This document shows positions 1 to 8,389 of a stretch of DNA of 64,000 bases, one piece after another. Location of the stretch: positions 1-64,000 of the forward strand of contig JBNKDE010000008.1 in NCBI GenBank assembly GCA_050288105.1, in the 5' to 3' direction. The stretch comes from JACNJF01 sp050288105 (GTDB taxonomy: Bacteria > Pseudomonadota > Gammaproteobacteria > GCA-001735895). The translations under genes and the position numbers were made by a program. Numbering within the stretch: position 1 is the first letter of the stretch; every line of letters begins with the position of its first letter. The notes under the pieces were generated by a model. The model was given only the letters and a program-made list of their open reading frames with translations. It was not told where the DNA came from and searched no databases.

Positions 1-1189
1 GGTCATGCTCGGAATTCTCGATAATTACCATTTCACCGGAGCTCCAGTCGGCTTTGGCTACGCGAAGAGCGGTGGCCCTGCCTTCGGCATTGGTGACAAC
101 CGAAATCGGAACCAGACTGCCGCGGATCTCTACACCTTCGCGTTCGGCAGCTTCAATTTCATGCAGGGCTGCAGGCATCTGGTCAACCGGACGACGATAA
201 GCGAGCAGAACCTCTGCGCCTTCTTTGTTAGCGGCAGAAGCAACATCCTGAGCGGTTTGATTCAGGATAACATTTTCAGTGCGTTCATTTTCATGGGTAT
301 GGGTTATGTGGCCCAGACGACGTGCCACCGAAACTACGTCCATTGCGGTATCACCACCGCCGATGACCAGCACTCGCTTGGAAACGAATTTCAGGCGTCC
401 ATCGTTATAGGCATCCAGAAATGCAACACCGGTGATACAGTTGGGCGCATCGCCTCCCGGGATAGGAATATTGCGACCCGCCTGTGCGCCAATTGCGATG
501 ACGACGGCATCGTGATCCTTGCGCAGTTGCTCCATACTGATGTCCTTGCCAACAAAGGTATTCAACTGGGTTTTGACACCCATGTCGAGGATGCGCTGGA
601 TTTCATGATCCATCACATCACGCGGGGTGCGATAACCGGGGATACCATAGCGCATCATACCGCCGAGTTCGCGATGGCTGTCATATACGGTTACAGCATG
701 GCCTTTACGACGTAACTGGTAGGCACAGGCCAGACCACCGACGCCGCCACCGATAATAGCAACGCTTTTGCCAGTTTCTTTTTCTGGTGTTTTAAACTTC
801 AGGTTCTTTTCGCGCGCATAATCACCGATAAATTGCTCAACCGAGTTGATGCCGACAAAGTCTTCAACCTCGTTTCTGTTGCAACCTTCCTGGCAGGGGG
901 CAGGGCAAACACGACCCATGATGGAGGGAAAAGGATTGGCATCGGTGGAACGGTAAAATGCATACTCAAACTTATCGACACCTGCAGGTGGTTTCTCGAT
1001 GCCGCGCACAATGCTCAACCAGCCTCTAATATCTTCACCAGACGGACAGCTTCCCTGGCAGGGAGGGGTTCGATTCACATAGGTGGGGCATTTATAGGTT
1101 GTATCCTGCTCAAATATTGCATCACCCAACGAGCGATATTGATGGTCTCCATCTTTATATCGTCTAAAAGTTTGCTCAGACCTGGCCAT
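1..1189 (-). CDS. Fe-S/FAD NAD(P)H oxidoreductase, glutamate synthase small-subunit (GltD) type, 3' end outside window
   Basis: The reading frame is open from an ATG at 1189 to the window edge (396 codons) and is truncated at its C-terminus. Near the N-terminus two Cys-rich motifs, PPCQGSCP and CPAPCQEGC, are the pattern that binds [4Fe-4S] clusters in GltD-type proteins. A FAD-binding GGGVGG motif follows at about residue 142 and a second nucleotide-binding GGGDTAMD motif at about residue 276. The family passes electrons between NAD(P)H and Fe-S partners, either glutamate synthase large subunits or ferredoxin-linked enzymes. No large subunit is visible here. The Rnf/PFOR operon lies about 4 kb away on the same strand, so a role in NAD(P)H-ferredoxin exchange is plausible but inferred. 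GGAATAC just upstream is a weak ribosome binding site. Confidence 0.88.
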   Translation of the reverse strand, partial: MARSEQTFRRYKDGDHQYRSLGDAIFEQDTTYKCPTYVNRTPPCQGSCPSGEDIRGWLSIVRGIEKPPAGVDKFEYAFYRSTDANPFPSIMGRVCPAPCQEGCNRNEVEDFVGINSVEQFIGDYAREKNLKFKTPEKETGKSVAIIGGGVGGLACAYQLRRKGHAVTVYDSHRELGGMMRYGIPGYRTPRDVMDHEIQRILDMGVKTQLNTFVGKDISMEQLRKDHDAVVIAIGAQAGRNIPIPGGDAPNCITGVAFLDAYNDGRLKFVSKRVLVIGGGDTAMDVVSVARRLGHITHTHENERTENVILNQTAQDVASAANKEGAEVLLAYRRPVDQMPAALHEIEAAEREGVEIRGSLVPISVVTNAEGRATALRVAKADWSSGEMVIIENSEHD

Positions 1190-2525
1190 GTATTCCTCTA
1201 CGTGTCATTAGATTATTGTTATAGGGGTTGAATAATAAAACCCTTATTTGATAGCTGCTTAGCTTATAACAAAAGTAGTTAATTTGATAATGGATGTGGA
1301 AAATACCACGATCAAAGTATTTTATGAATGTAAATTCTACTTATGTCCTTTATTTCAAGGAGGAGTTATTCACTGTAAGGGATAGGTGTGGACAAGAACA
1401 CGAATATGGTTATGTTTTGTGGACACTGTTCTCCTATATTGGGTAAGGTTAGGATCGAGAAGAGTGAGGTAAGGTTTTCCAAATACCGGGCAGTACTCGG
1501 TAAATGTGTTTGTAAAGCAGGGACTAGAAGAAATAAAACCCGCTCCAATAGAAAATTTATCTGGGTTCGTTGTTAAATCTGACTTGACTGCTCCGATCTG
1601 AAAGCAAGGCCAGGTCATAAGAGATATTATGTTACCATGAACCAATAGGTCCAGACTTGAAAATTGACTTATCTAGCGTCGATTATAGCTGTTTGTTACG
1701 TTGATGTATTCGACATCGCCGTGCACAGTTTTTCAATGAAAGGCTGCTCACGCACCAGCTCTCGATTGGTGTCGCCAATTCGCTAATGCTGGACAAACCC
1801 CACTCCTAACTCTAGTCGAATGTTTCCGTGCCACTGGAGTCGTCCAAGTATGGGTAGTTAAACGTTGATTTTGTTATGCGCTCATCACAAGTCGCAACAT
1901 TAGTAAATCCGTTAAGCAATTATGACTAAATTAAGGCTTGTCTGAGCATTCATGTATCTGTTTCTTCAGTAGTAACTTTGAGCTTCCTCTTTATGCTCAT
2001 GACCGGGGATGGCTCATGTCGGGTTTCTAACAGGTCTTAAGAATAGGTACAGGAAGTGGTTTTGGGTAGACATAATGGTTTATGTCAAACCGATACGAGA
2101 TACCCAGGTATTTAACGAGACAGCGACCGAGAATTTTTGAAGTTTACTCACCTATCCCTACCCTCCAGTAACTTGGGAATTTGAACTCAGATATAAACAT
2201 CGTGTGTAAAACAGAACACCCGGAAAACCGGGTTCCGACATAAAGGGGACATAAGAGTTGAATACTCTACCGACACATACAATTACCAGAAAAAAGTAGA
2301 ACACGTTGGAAGACCTCTTCGTAAAGATTGGGTAGGTAATTCATTATCTTATGCCACAAATCCAGAATTGTCTCTGTAGACGACCTACACAACTTTTAAA
2401 GCGATTATTATGATGCCTCCGCAGACGTAGGGAAGTCTTTCCTTGGTTCAAATTATTTATCGAATATTGGTAAACAATTGAGTAATATCCCTATCAAAAG
2501 TAAATTTCGATAGGGATATTTAATA
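1190..2525. other. 1.3 kb without a recognisable gene
   Basis: No reading frame here has a convincing start, codon pattern or recognisable motif. A 62-codon frame from a GTG at 1388 has AGGGA upstream, but its product resembles nothing I know. On the minus strand 1696-1779 reads as 27 fluent codons ending in TAA, preceded within 6 bases by an in-frame stop, as a gene fragment would. A perfect 6-bp hairpin (ACCCGG-AAAA-CCGGGT) lies near 2218-2233 without a T-run. The stretch is AT-rich like the lipoprotein gene after it. It may be decayed DNA separating the flavoprotein gene from the lipoprotein gene. Confidence 0.5.
2484..2520 (+). promoter_or_regulatory. Perfect 12-bp hairpin covering the ribosome binding site of the lipoprotein gene
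   Basis: AATATCCCTATC at 2484-2495 and GATAGGGATATT at 2509-2520 are exact inverted repeats with a 13-base loop. The right arm contains AGGGA (2512-2516), the only Shine-Dalgarno-like sequence before the ATG at 2526, at a normal distance. In RNA this helix would hide the ribosome binding site. No T-run follows, so it does not look like a terminator. An operator for a protein is the alternative. Confidence 0.55.
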
Positions 2526-4850
2526 ATGCAGTACGTAAAATCAATATTATGCCGTTTTTCTATTTTTATTATTATAACTTTTAATGTTATTTCTTGTGGA
2601 GGAGGTAACCAACCTGGAAATGAAAAGTTTAGAATTTCAAGCAATGAGGTTTTAATTGTTCCGGAAAATCGGGACAATTTGAACTTTGCCCTAAGCACTT
2701 TAGGAAGGAAAGGGGATGGGGTAAGTTTCGAGTTGAAGGAGAGTGAGGATGAATCTCTATTTAATCTGAATAGCACTACAGGCGAGCTGACCAAAAACTT
2801 TATCCCAGATTTTGAAAATCCCATTGATAGCAATCGTGATAACAATTACCAGTTAGTAGTTCAGGCTAAAAATAGCTATTTGGACATATCTGAACTTAAT
2901 CTTACCGTTAAAATAAAAAATGAGGATAACAAACCTCGTCAACGTGTTTTATTTCCACCAGAAAATTCCATTTTAGATAAGCGAGAAAATGTAACGTTTA
3001 GAGGAGTAATAACGAACCCTGACGGGCCGGTCGGCAATCCATCAATAGTAATTAACAATAATTTCGCGGAAGTTGTAATAGGTGAAGAAAGTAAATGGTC
3101 TTATAACCAAACGCTTCCAATTTCCAGTCATATCAATAATGAAGTGAGTTTATATTCTAGTAACAAATTGGAGGAATCTACCAAATTTCAGATTCATAAC
3201 ACTGGAGATATTGAGTATCTCGTATATGTTCAAATGGACAATGCGAAAAATCGACTAATAATTCATCAAGGTTTTGGATTATGGGAGAGAGATTTGGAGT
3301 CTGGTCGACTTACACAGCTATGCAACAATTATCCTACCATCCTATTATTTCAGTTGTCGCCAATACTTTATGATGCCTCAAGAAACTGGGTTTTTGCCGT
3401 ATACGAAGGAGGAGTTGTTTCAATAGATTTAGTAACCTGTGCTCAAAAAATTATTTCAAATAAAGATGTTGGAGCTGGTCCTGATCTGGGCTTTAATATT
3501 TCTGCAATGACTTTTGGAGAGAGCGCCAACGTATTGTATGTTACTGAGCGATCCAGAATTTTTCGGATTGATGTCTCCACGGGAGACAGGACGATATTAT
3601 CCGGGGATAGTGTCGGTGTAGGCCCGGATCTTAGGTATAGCATGGATTCAATTATGTATGATCCTAGTAGGTCAGAAATCTATGTCAATGGAAGCAATGC
3701 AGGGGAAATTTTATCTGTTGACCTCTCCGATGGTTCGCGCAAATTAATTATTAATGCGCTTCTTGGAGAACAACCGAAATATGCAGATGGCCCCATTACG
3801 TTCGATTCAATCCGAGATCGCTTCATTGCAGACGGGGATGGAGAATTGATAACGATTGACAGGGATTCAGGAAATCGAACGGTATTAACCAACAATTTTG
3901 AAGATAGTGGGCCTTTTATATTTAGATGCAATAATGTTGTGGTCAATAAGGATGGCTCTATGATTTATATATCAGAGACAAGAGGAAAATCTACCCTGGC
4001 ACTTGATACTTCAAGTAAAACACGATATTTCCTTGAAGATTTATTCGGGCCAGTATCTCAAAGCGTTTTTGAGTCTGTAGACTATGTCGCGTACGATAAA
4101 TATTCCGATAGAATCATTTTCTTTTCGGATTATGAAAATAGTTTTCACTTATTTTATTTGAGAACAGGAAAGTTATTTGCTTATTTTCTCGATATAAATT
4201 CTACGGATATGAAATTTGATAGTAAACGGGACAGAGTATTATTTGTTAATCAACTCGGTATTTCAATTATGGATCTTCATAATAATGACACATATTTGCT
4301 AGCACCTGCGGATAATGATTTTAGTCCAGATTCAATCACATTAAGCAATGACTTAACTGCATATGTTGCCGATGAAAGAAATCATTCTATTCATGAATTA
4401 GATGTGATCACAGGTACTACGAAAGTAATATCTAGCGAAACAATAGGTGCAGGTAAAGTTCTTCACAATCTAGGTAAGCTTGCAGTAGATAGTAATAACG
4501 AATATCTATACGCATTCGTTGATGGAGAGATCATATCAGTAGAAATATCCACTGGAAACCGTCGTGTAATTTCTAGCAATACGATCGGAAATGGTCCCTA
4601 CTTACACCCAAATGGAGGTATCTATTTTAACAGTGTCGAAGAAAATCTATTTGTATGCCAGTCTTTCGGTTTGGTGTCTGTTAATGTTGATAATGGAGAC
4701 CGAAATATATTGCGTTTTGGTACAGATAATACAAATTATCCCTGCAATTACTTTGATATTGATAAAGAAGGGAATCGTTTTTTTAGCATACGAGCTAACG
4801 GAATAGGTGTTTATGATTTAGAAAGTGGCCAATCCGCTATTATTAATTAA
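2526..4850 (+). CDS. Predicted outer-membrane lipoprotein with cadherin-like and beta-propeller repeats
   Basis: The 774-residue product starts with a hydrophobic signal and a lipobox (FNVISC), so Cys25 should be lipidated. Residues of about 35-140 resemble a cadherin-like/Ig-like domain with a FNLNSTTGELT turn typical of that fold. From about residue 220 to the end there are many repeats of the type IFRIDVSTGDRTILSGDSVG, IISVEISTGNRRVISS and IHELDVITGTTKVISS. These are strands of a propeller-like fold (SMP-30/NHL/YVTN class). The function is unknown; binding or surface adhesion are typical for such architectures. The gene is visibly more AT-rich than its neighbours and is flanked on both sides by non-coding DNA, which suggests acquisition by transfer. 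ATG 2526 is supported by AGGGA inside the upstream hairpin. Confidence 0.85.
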   Translation: MQYVKSILCRFSIFIIITFNVISCGGGNQPGNEKFRISSNEVLIVPENRDNLNFALSTLGRKGDGVSFELKESEDESLFNLNSTTGELTKNFIPDFENPIDSNRDNNYQLVVQAKNSYLDISELNLTVKIKNEDNKPRQRVLFPPENSILDKRENVTFRGVITNPDGPVGNPSIVINNNFAEVVIGEESKWSYNQTLPISSHINNEVSLYSSNKLEESTKFQIHNTGDIEYLVYVQMDNAKNRLIIHQGFGLWERDLESGRLTQLCNNYPTILLFQLSPILYDASRNWVFAVYEGGVVSIDLVTCAQKIISNKDVGAGPDLGFNISAMTFGESANVLYVTERSRIFRIDVSTGDRTILSGDSVGVGPDLRYSMDSIMYDPSRSEIYVNGSNAGEILSVDLSDGSRKLIINALLGEQPKYADGPITFDSIRDRFIADGDGELITIDRDSGNRTVLTNNFEDSGPFIFRCNNVVVNKDGSMIYISETRGKSTLALDTSSKTRYFLEDLFGPVSQSVFESVDYVAYDKYSDRIIFFSDYENSFHLFYLRTGKLFAYFLDINSTDMKFDSKRDRVLFVNQLGISIMDLHNNDTYLLAPADNDFSPDSITLSNDLTAYVADERNHSIHELDVITGTTKVISSETIGAGKVLHNLGKLAVDSNNEYLYAFVDGEIISVEISTGNRRVISSNTIGNGPYLHPNGGIYFNSVEENLFVCQSFGLVSVNVDNGDRNILRFGTDNTNYPCNYFDIDKEGNRFFSIRANGIGVYDLESGQSAIIN

Positions 4851-5248
4851 TAGCTATAATGCTCAAATCTGTAAGCAGGTATACGATAAGCTATTATTGA
4901 AAAAATATTGGCAACGATTTTGATTGCTAATATTGCTATCTAAATATTGAATTGATTGGTCAGAATTGTCGATCTTAAATAAAGTAGGGTAGCAGTTCTA
5001 TGCGATCAAATGTAAGAGTACAATCGACTTAGGCGAAGGAATGGCTCGGGGGAAAATATCCGGAATCTAGAAAAGGAAGATAAGCTAAAAGAGCAGATGC
5101 GGTCGGTAGGTTTATAATAGATAGCCCCTCTGGGGGCACATGATTTTAAAGTAACCGGTTCTTACGAAACAATTTTGTAGATTTTCAATATGGACTTTGT
5201 TGTGCTTCGTTTGATTAAACCGAATAAAAACTTCGTACTCATCGTGAT
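4851..5248. other. Intergenic stretch of about 400 bp with only a weak hairpin
   Basis: No coding sequence is visible. A short hairpin, GCCCC-TCTG-GGGGC at 5124-5137, lies between the convergent lipoprotein gene and the end of the rnf operon. It has no clear T-run on either strand, so calling it a terminator would be a guess. The rest is AT-rich and featureless to me. Confidence 0.45.
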
Positions 5249-5443
5249 TTACCCAGTTTTATCCTTACGCTGGCAGGCAGTTTTACCCTTGCAGCCACAG
5301 GTTTTCCCACAGCCGCCACCTTCTTCGCGAAACTCACCCAGTTCGGGGTGGGCGCGGGCAAAATTTCTACCCCACTGTTGCATCAACAGCCAGCCGATCA
5401 ACAGGGTGGGTACGACTAACATTGCGACGATATATTGCCACAT
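5249..5443 (-). CDS. Small Cys-rich single-span membrane protein at the end of the rnf operon, NqrM-like
   Basis: This 64-residue protein has one N-terminal membrane segment (residues 4-21) and a hydrophilic tail with four cysteines at 45, 49, 51 and 57 (GGGCGKTCGCKGKTAC). The layout, one span followed by C...CxC...C, resembles NqrM, the maturation factor that delivers iron to the membrane-embedded Fe centre between NqrD and NqrE of Na+-NQR. RnfA and RnfE are the homologues of those subunits and keep the cysteines. The ATG overlaps the rnfA stop (TGATG), so the gene is translated as the last member of the rnf operon. An NqrM-like role for Rnf is inferred from architecture and position, not from clear sequence identity. 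Confidence 0.75.
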   Translation of the reverse strand: MWQYIVAMLVVPTLLIGWLLMQQWGRNFARAHPELGEFREEGGGCGKTCGCKGKTACQRKDKTG

Positions 5444-6030
5444 CAGTGACTTCCTCCTAATCCTGCAAAGCCCATAAAGGCCAATGATAATAAACCGCCC
5501 AGCATCAGGCTTAAGGCTGCACCCTGGGTAACGCCAGGTAGTTTGGATAAAGTGAGCTTTTCGCGTAGTCCGGCCATCAGGGCAATGGCCAGGGTGAAGC
5601 CAAATCCAGCACCGAATGCATAGGTCACTGACTGTGAAAGATTGTATCCCTTGAAGGTCTGGAACAGGGCTAGTCCTAGAATGGCACAGTTAGTGGTGAT
5701 CAGGGGCAGGAAGATACCCAGCGAGCGAAACAGCGCTGGGCTGTATTTTTTCAGTGTCATTTCAACCAGCTGTACCGCGCTCGCAATGATGACGATGTAG
5801 GCGATCAGCCTCAGGAACTCGATATTTAACGCAACCAGCACCAGGTTAACCGCATAAGCCGATACCGAACTGACCAGCATCACGAACAGGGTTGCGATAC
5901 CCATTGGGATGGCCGTATTGAGTTTGCCGGAAACGCCGAGGAAAGGGCACAGGCCTAGAAACATCGCCAGCACAAAGTTGTTTGCCAGCACGGTATTTAA
6001 AAAGATAAAGCTGAGTGAATCAGTTTGCAT
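5443..6030 (-). CDS. rnfA: Rnf complex subunit RnfA (integral membrane)
   Basis: The 195-residue protein has six hydrophobic segments, as expected for RnfA/NqrE. It carries the two conserved cysteine motifs LGLCPFLG (Cys28) and TTNCAILG (near residue 113), which in this family hold an intramembrane iron-sulphur centre together with the partner subunit RnfE. Rnf couples electron transfer between ferredoxin and NAD+ to ion movement across the inner membrane. The start overlaps the end of rnfE by 11 bases and the stop shares a base with the next small gene, so translation is coupled through the operon. Length matches the family (about 193 residues). Confidence 0.95.
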   Translation of the reverse strand: MQTDSLSFIFLNTVLANNFVLAMFLGLCPFLGVSGKLNTAIPMGIATLFVMLVSSVSAYAVNLVLVALNIEFLRLIAYIVIIASAVQLVEMTLKKYSPALFRSLGIFLPLITTNCAILGLALFQTFKGYNLSQSVTYAFGAGFGFTLAIALMAGLREKLTLSKLPGVTQGAALSLMLGGLLSLAFMGFAGLGGSH

Positions 6031-6670
6031 GAGGCTGTCCTCCGGCCAGATCAGCCAGCTGTTTGCGTTGTTTGAACCAGTCGAAGATCAATAGCCAGGC
6101 ACCTAGTACCAGGAAGCCGCCGGCGGGTAACACCATTACTACCCAGGGCTGAAAGTTATCACCGAACAGTTGAATACCGAACAGGCTGCCTGCACCCAGT
6201 ACCTCGCGCACTACGCCCAGGCATAACAGCGCAAAGGTAAAACCGGCACTCATCCCAAGAGCATTGATAATCGATTTTAATGGCTTGTTTTTTGACGCAT
6301 AGGCTTCGGCTCGACCGAGGATCATGCAGTTCACCACGATGAGCTGGATAAAAGCCCCTAATGCATTGTACAGATCCAGCGAGATTGCCTGGATCAGGTA
6401 ATCCACCATGGTGACAAAGGTAGCGATGATGACGATATAGGTTGCAATACGTACCTGCTTGGGGATGTATTTGCCGAGTAGCGATACCATAGTGCTGGAT
6501 GCAATCAGCACGAAGGTGGTTGCCAGTCCCATCGCCAGCGCATTGATGGCTGAGTTGGTAACCGCCAGCACCGGGCACATGCCCAGCAACATGACAAAAA
6601 CCGGGTTATTGGTCCACAAGCCTTCGCTAAAGGTTTGCCAGGTAATCTGCTGATCCTGATGTTTACTCAT
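6020..6670 (-). CDS. rnfE: Rnf complex subunit RnfE (integral membrane)
   Basis: The 216-residue hydrophobic protein is the RnfA-like partner subunit (RnfE/NqrD). It shows the paired motifs LGMCPVLAVTNSA and VVNCMILGRAEAYA, whose cysteines match those of RnfA, and about six membrane segments. RnfA and RnfE insert with opposite topology and together form the membrane core carrying electrons between the two sides. The gene overlaps rnfG by 8 bases upstream and rnfA by 11 downstream. Usual length is about 200-230 residues. Confidence 0.95.
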   Translation of the reverse strand: MSKHQDQQITWQTFSEGLWTNNPVFVMLLGMCPVLAVTNSAINALAMGLATTFVLIASSTMVSLLGKYIPKQVRIATYIVIIATFVTMVDYLIQAISLDLYNALGAFIQLIVVNCMILGRAEAYASKNKPLKSIINALGMSAGFTFALLCLGVVREVLGAGSLFGIQLFGDNFQPWVVMVLPAGGFLVLGAWLLIFDWFKQRKQLADLAGGQPHAN

Positions 6671-7349
6671 GACTGGCCTCGTTTAACTGCGGCAATAGCG
6701 CTTGAACTAAAGGTAACAGGGATTGTGCTGACTGGTTGAGTGCCTTGCCTACTGCTTTGGATGAAATGGTGGCACCTGAAATCGCATCGATTTCCCAGTC
6801 GTGCTGCTTGCTGCCATGCTTGACTGTCACAATGGGATTTTTCAACGCACTATGCTCGTCGTTGAGTGAGGCATCTAGTTGATCAAAGTTAGCCTGAAAA
6901 CTGGCGTCGGTAATAATCTTGTCACCGAGTCCAGGTGTCTCCGCCATCTTCAATACCTTGAAACCTCGAATACATTCACAGTCTGGCTGATAGCCATATA
7001 ACAGGTACACCATACCGGCATAACCCTGAGCACCGGCATTGGCGGCGACACCAGTGAGTTTGCCTTCTGCGTCGTATCCTGCGTAGATAATTGGATTATC
7101 GCTGCCTTTTTCAACTGCTAGTAGCTGCTGATTCTGAATCATGAATTCGCGGTGCGTTACCGTTCCGGGAATGACCTGAGACACTGCCTGCTCAATCGCG
7201 ATACGCTGGTTTTCTTCGATGAAGGGTGCCGTTAACTGTGAGGTTAATACCACCAGAAAGCCGGAGAACATGGCAATACTGCTGAGTACAGCAATGATTT
7301 TTGCCGAGGGCGTATCCGGTTGATGGATGGTTTGAGCTTCGCTGGTCAT
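6663..7349 (-). CDS. rnfG: Rnf complex subunit RnfG, covalent-FMN protein
   Basis: The 228-residue protein has one N-terminal membrane segment (about residues 20-42) and a periplasmic FMN-binding domain. Near the C-terminus it carries DAISGATISS, the (S/T)GAT(I/L/V)(S/T) motif in which the second Thr is linked to FMN by phosphoester in RnfG/NqrC. The segment TPGLGDKI, conserved in the family, is also present. The start codon overlaps the rnfD stop as ATGA and the end overlaps rnfE by 8 bases. Confidence 0.95.
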   Translation of the reverse strand: MTSEAQTIHQPDTPSAKIIAVLSSIAMFSGFLVVLTSQLTAPFIEENQRIAIEQAVSQVIPGTVTHREFMIQNQQLLAVEKGSDNPIIYAGYDAEGKLTGVAANAGAQGYAGMVYLLYGYQPDCECIRGFKVLKMAETPGLGDKIITDASFQANFDQLDASLNDEHSALKNPIVTVKHGSKQHDWEIDAISGATISSKAVGKALNQSAQSLLPLVQALLPQLNEASHE

Positions 7350-8389
7350 GATGATTTGCTCCCCCCGAATACTCGCGGCAGGGTGTACTGGTCGATCAGG
7401 GGTGTGGCCGCATTGGCCAGTAAAATAGCGTACATAACGCCTTCCGACAGGCCGGCAAACAGGCGTATCACAATCGTGGTAATACCGATAAACAATCCAT
7501 AAATCATCACCCCGCGTGGCGTTACCGGAGAGCCCACCATGTCGCTTGCCATAAACCAGGCGCCCAGCATCAGGCCACCAGAGAACAGCATGAACAGTGG
7601 ATCGGGATATTTAGCGGAATCAAACAGGTACAGCGCCCCTGAGGTGAGAGCGGCACCGAGCAATACATAAAACGGAATGCGCCAGTCCAGCATTTTACGA
7701 AAGGCCAGAAAGAGGCCGCATAGCAGGATGATCAGGGAAGAGGTCTCACCCAGAGAGCCAGAGGAGGTGCCCATAAACAGATCCATCAGCGGAGTAGAGA
7801 TATGTTCGAACTTATGCAGCCCCAGCGGTGTAGCAGAGCTGACCGCATCAAAGCTGACGCTGGCATTCCATTCATTCATAGCTGGCGGCATCATCATGGG
7901 GGCGGTAAATGTGGAGGGGATAAACTGGCTGAAACGTCCCTCAAACAGCGATGGCGTCCAGGTCGTTATCGCAACAGGAAAAGCCGCCTGCACAAAGGCG
8001 CGTCCGACCAGAGCTGGATTAAAGATATTCATACCCAGACCACCAAACATCACCTTACCCATCGCAATCGCAATAAAACCTGCGACAAACGCCATCCACA
8101 GGGGAAAACCCGGGGGCAGGGTTAATGCCAGTAACAGCCCGGTGATGATAGCGGACCAGTCACCCAGGGTATTAGTCTGTGCGCTGAGATAATTAAATAC
8201 GCGTTCGGTTGCAATACAGGTCAACACCACGCCAGCTATCAATGCCAGCGCACTCAGTCCAAATTGCCAGACCGACCAGCCAGCGATGGGCAGGATCGAT
8301 AATGCCACGGTACGCATAATGACGATGACATCATCAGGCGCGTGTAAATGGGGCGTAGTCCTTAATTCAATCTGGGGTTTCCGGCTCAT
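7346..8389 (-). CDS. rnfD: Rnf complex subunit RnfD, integral membrane flavoprotein
   Basis: From ATG 8389 the product is 347 residues with many membrane segments. The motif SSATPLG near the middle is the site where RnfD/NqrB carries covalent FMN on Thr. LGMNIFNPALVGRAF is a family hallmark. I chose ATG 8389 because it overlaps the rnfC stop as ATGA; the frame stays open 90 bases further upstream inside rnfC, but that extension adds a non-family segment. RnfD moves electrons between the periplasmic RnfG and the membrane Fe centre. Confidence 0.94.
   Translation of the reverse strand: MSRKPQIELRTTPHLHAPDDVIVIMRTVALSILPIAGWSVWQFGLSALALIAGVVLTCIATERVFNYLSAQTNTLGDWSAIITGLLLALTLPPGFPLWMAFVAGFIAIAMGKVMFGGLGMNIFNPALVGRAFVQAAFPVAITTWTPSLFEGRFSQFIPSTFTAPMMMPPAMNEWNASVSFDAVSSATPLGLHKFEHISTPLMDLFMGTSSGSLGETSSLIILLCGLFLAFRKMLDWRIPFYVLLGAALTSGALYLFDSAKYPDPLFMLFSGGLMLGAWFMASDMVGSPVTPRGVMIYGLFIGITTIVIRLFAGLSEGVMYAILLANAATPLIDQYTLPRVFGGSKSS

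Noticed and set aside
5..715. 236-codon plus-strand frame at the left edge
   Set aside because: It is the antisense of the clearly coding GltD-like gene on the minus strand, with no motif of its own.
1388..1576. 62-codon plus-strand reading frame from a GTG
   Set aside because: It has a possible ribosome site but the product resembles no protein, and the overlapping minus-strand frames are equally open. I see no evidence of coding.
1860..1910. Integron attC-like site near GTTATGC
   Set aside because: Only one short core-like match, with no paired inverted site, integrase or cassette genes nearby.
2453..2845. 130-codon minus-strand frame over the lipoprotein start
   Set aside because: It is antisense to a strongly supported gene and has no ribosome site or family pattern.
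5124..5137. Terminator for the rnf operon
   Set aside because: The stem is only 5 bp and neither side has a proper T-run; recorded in the intergenic note instead.
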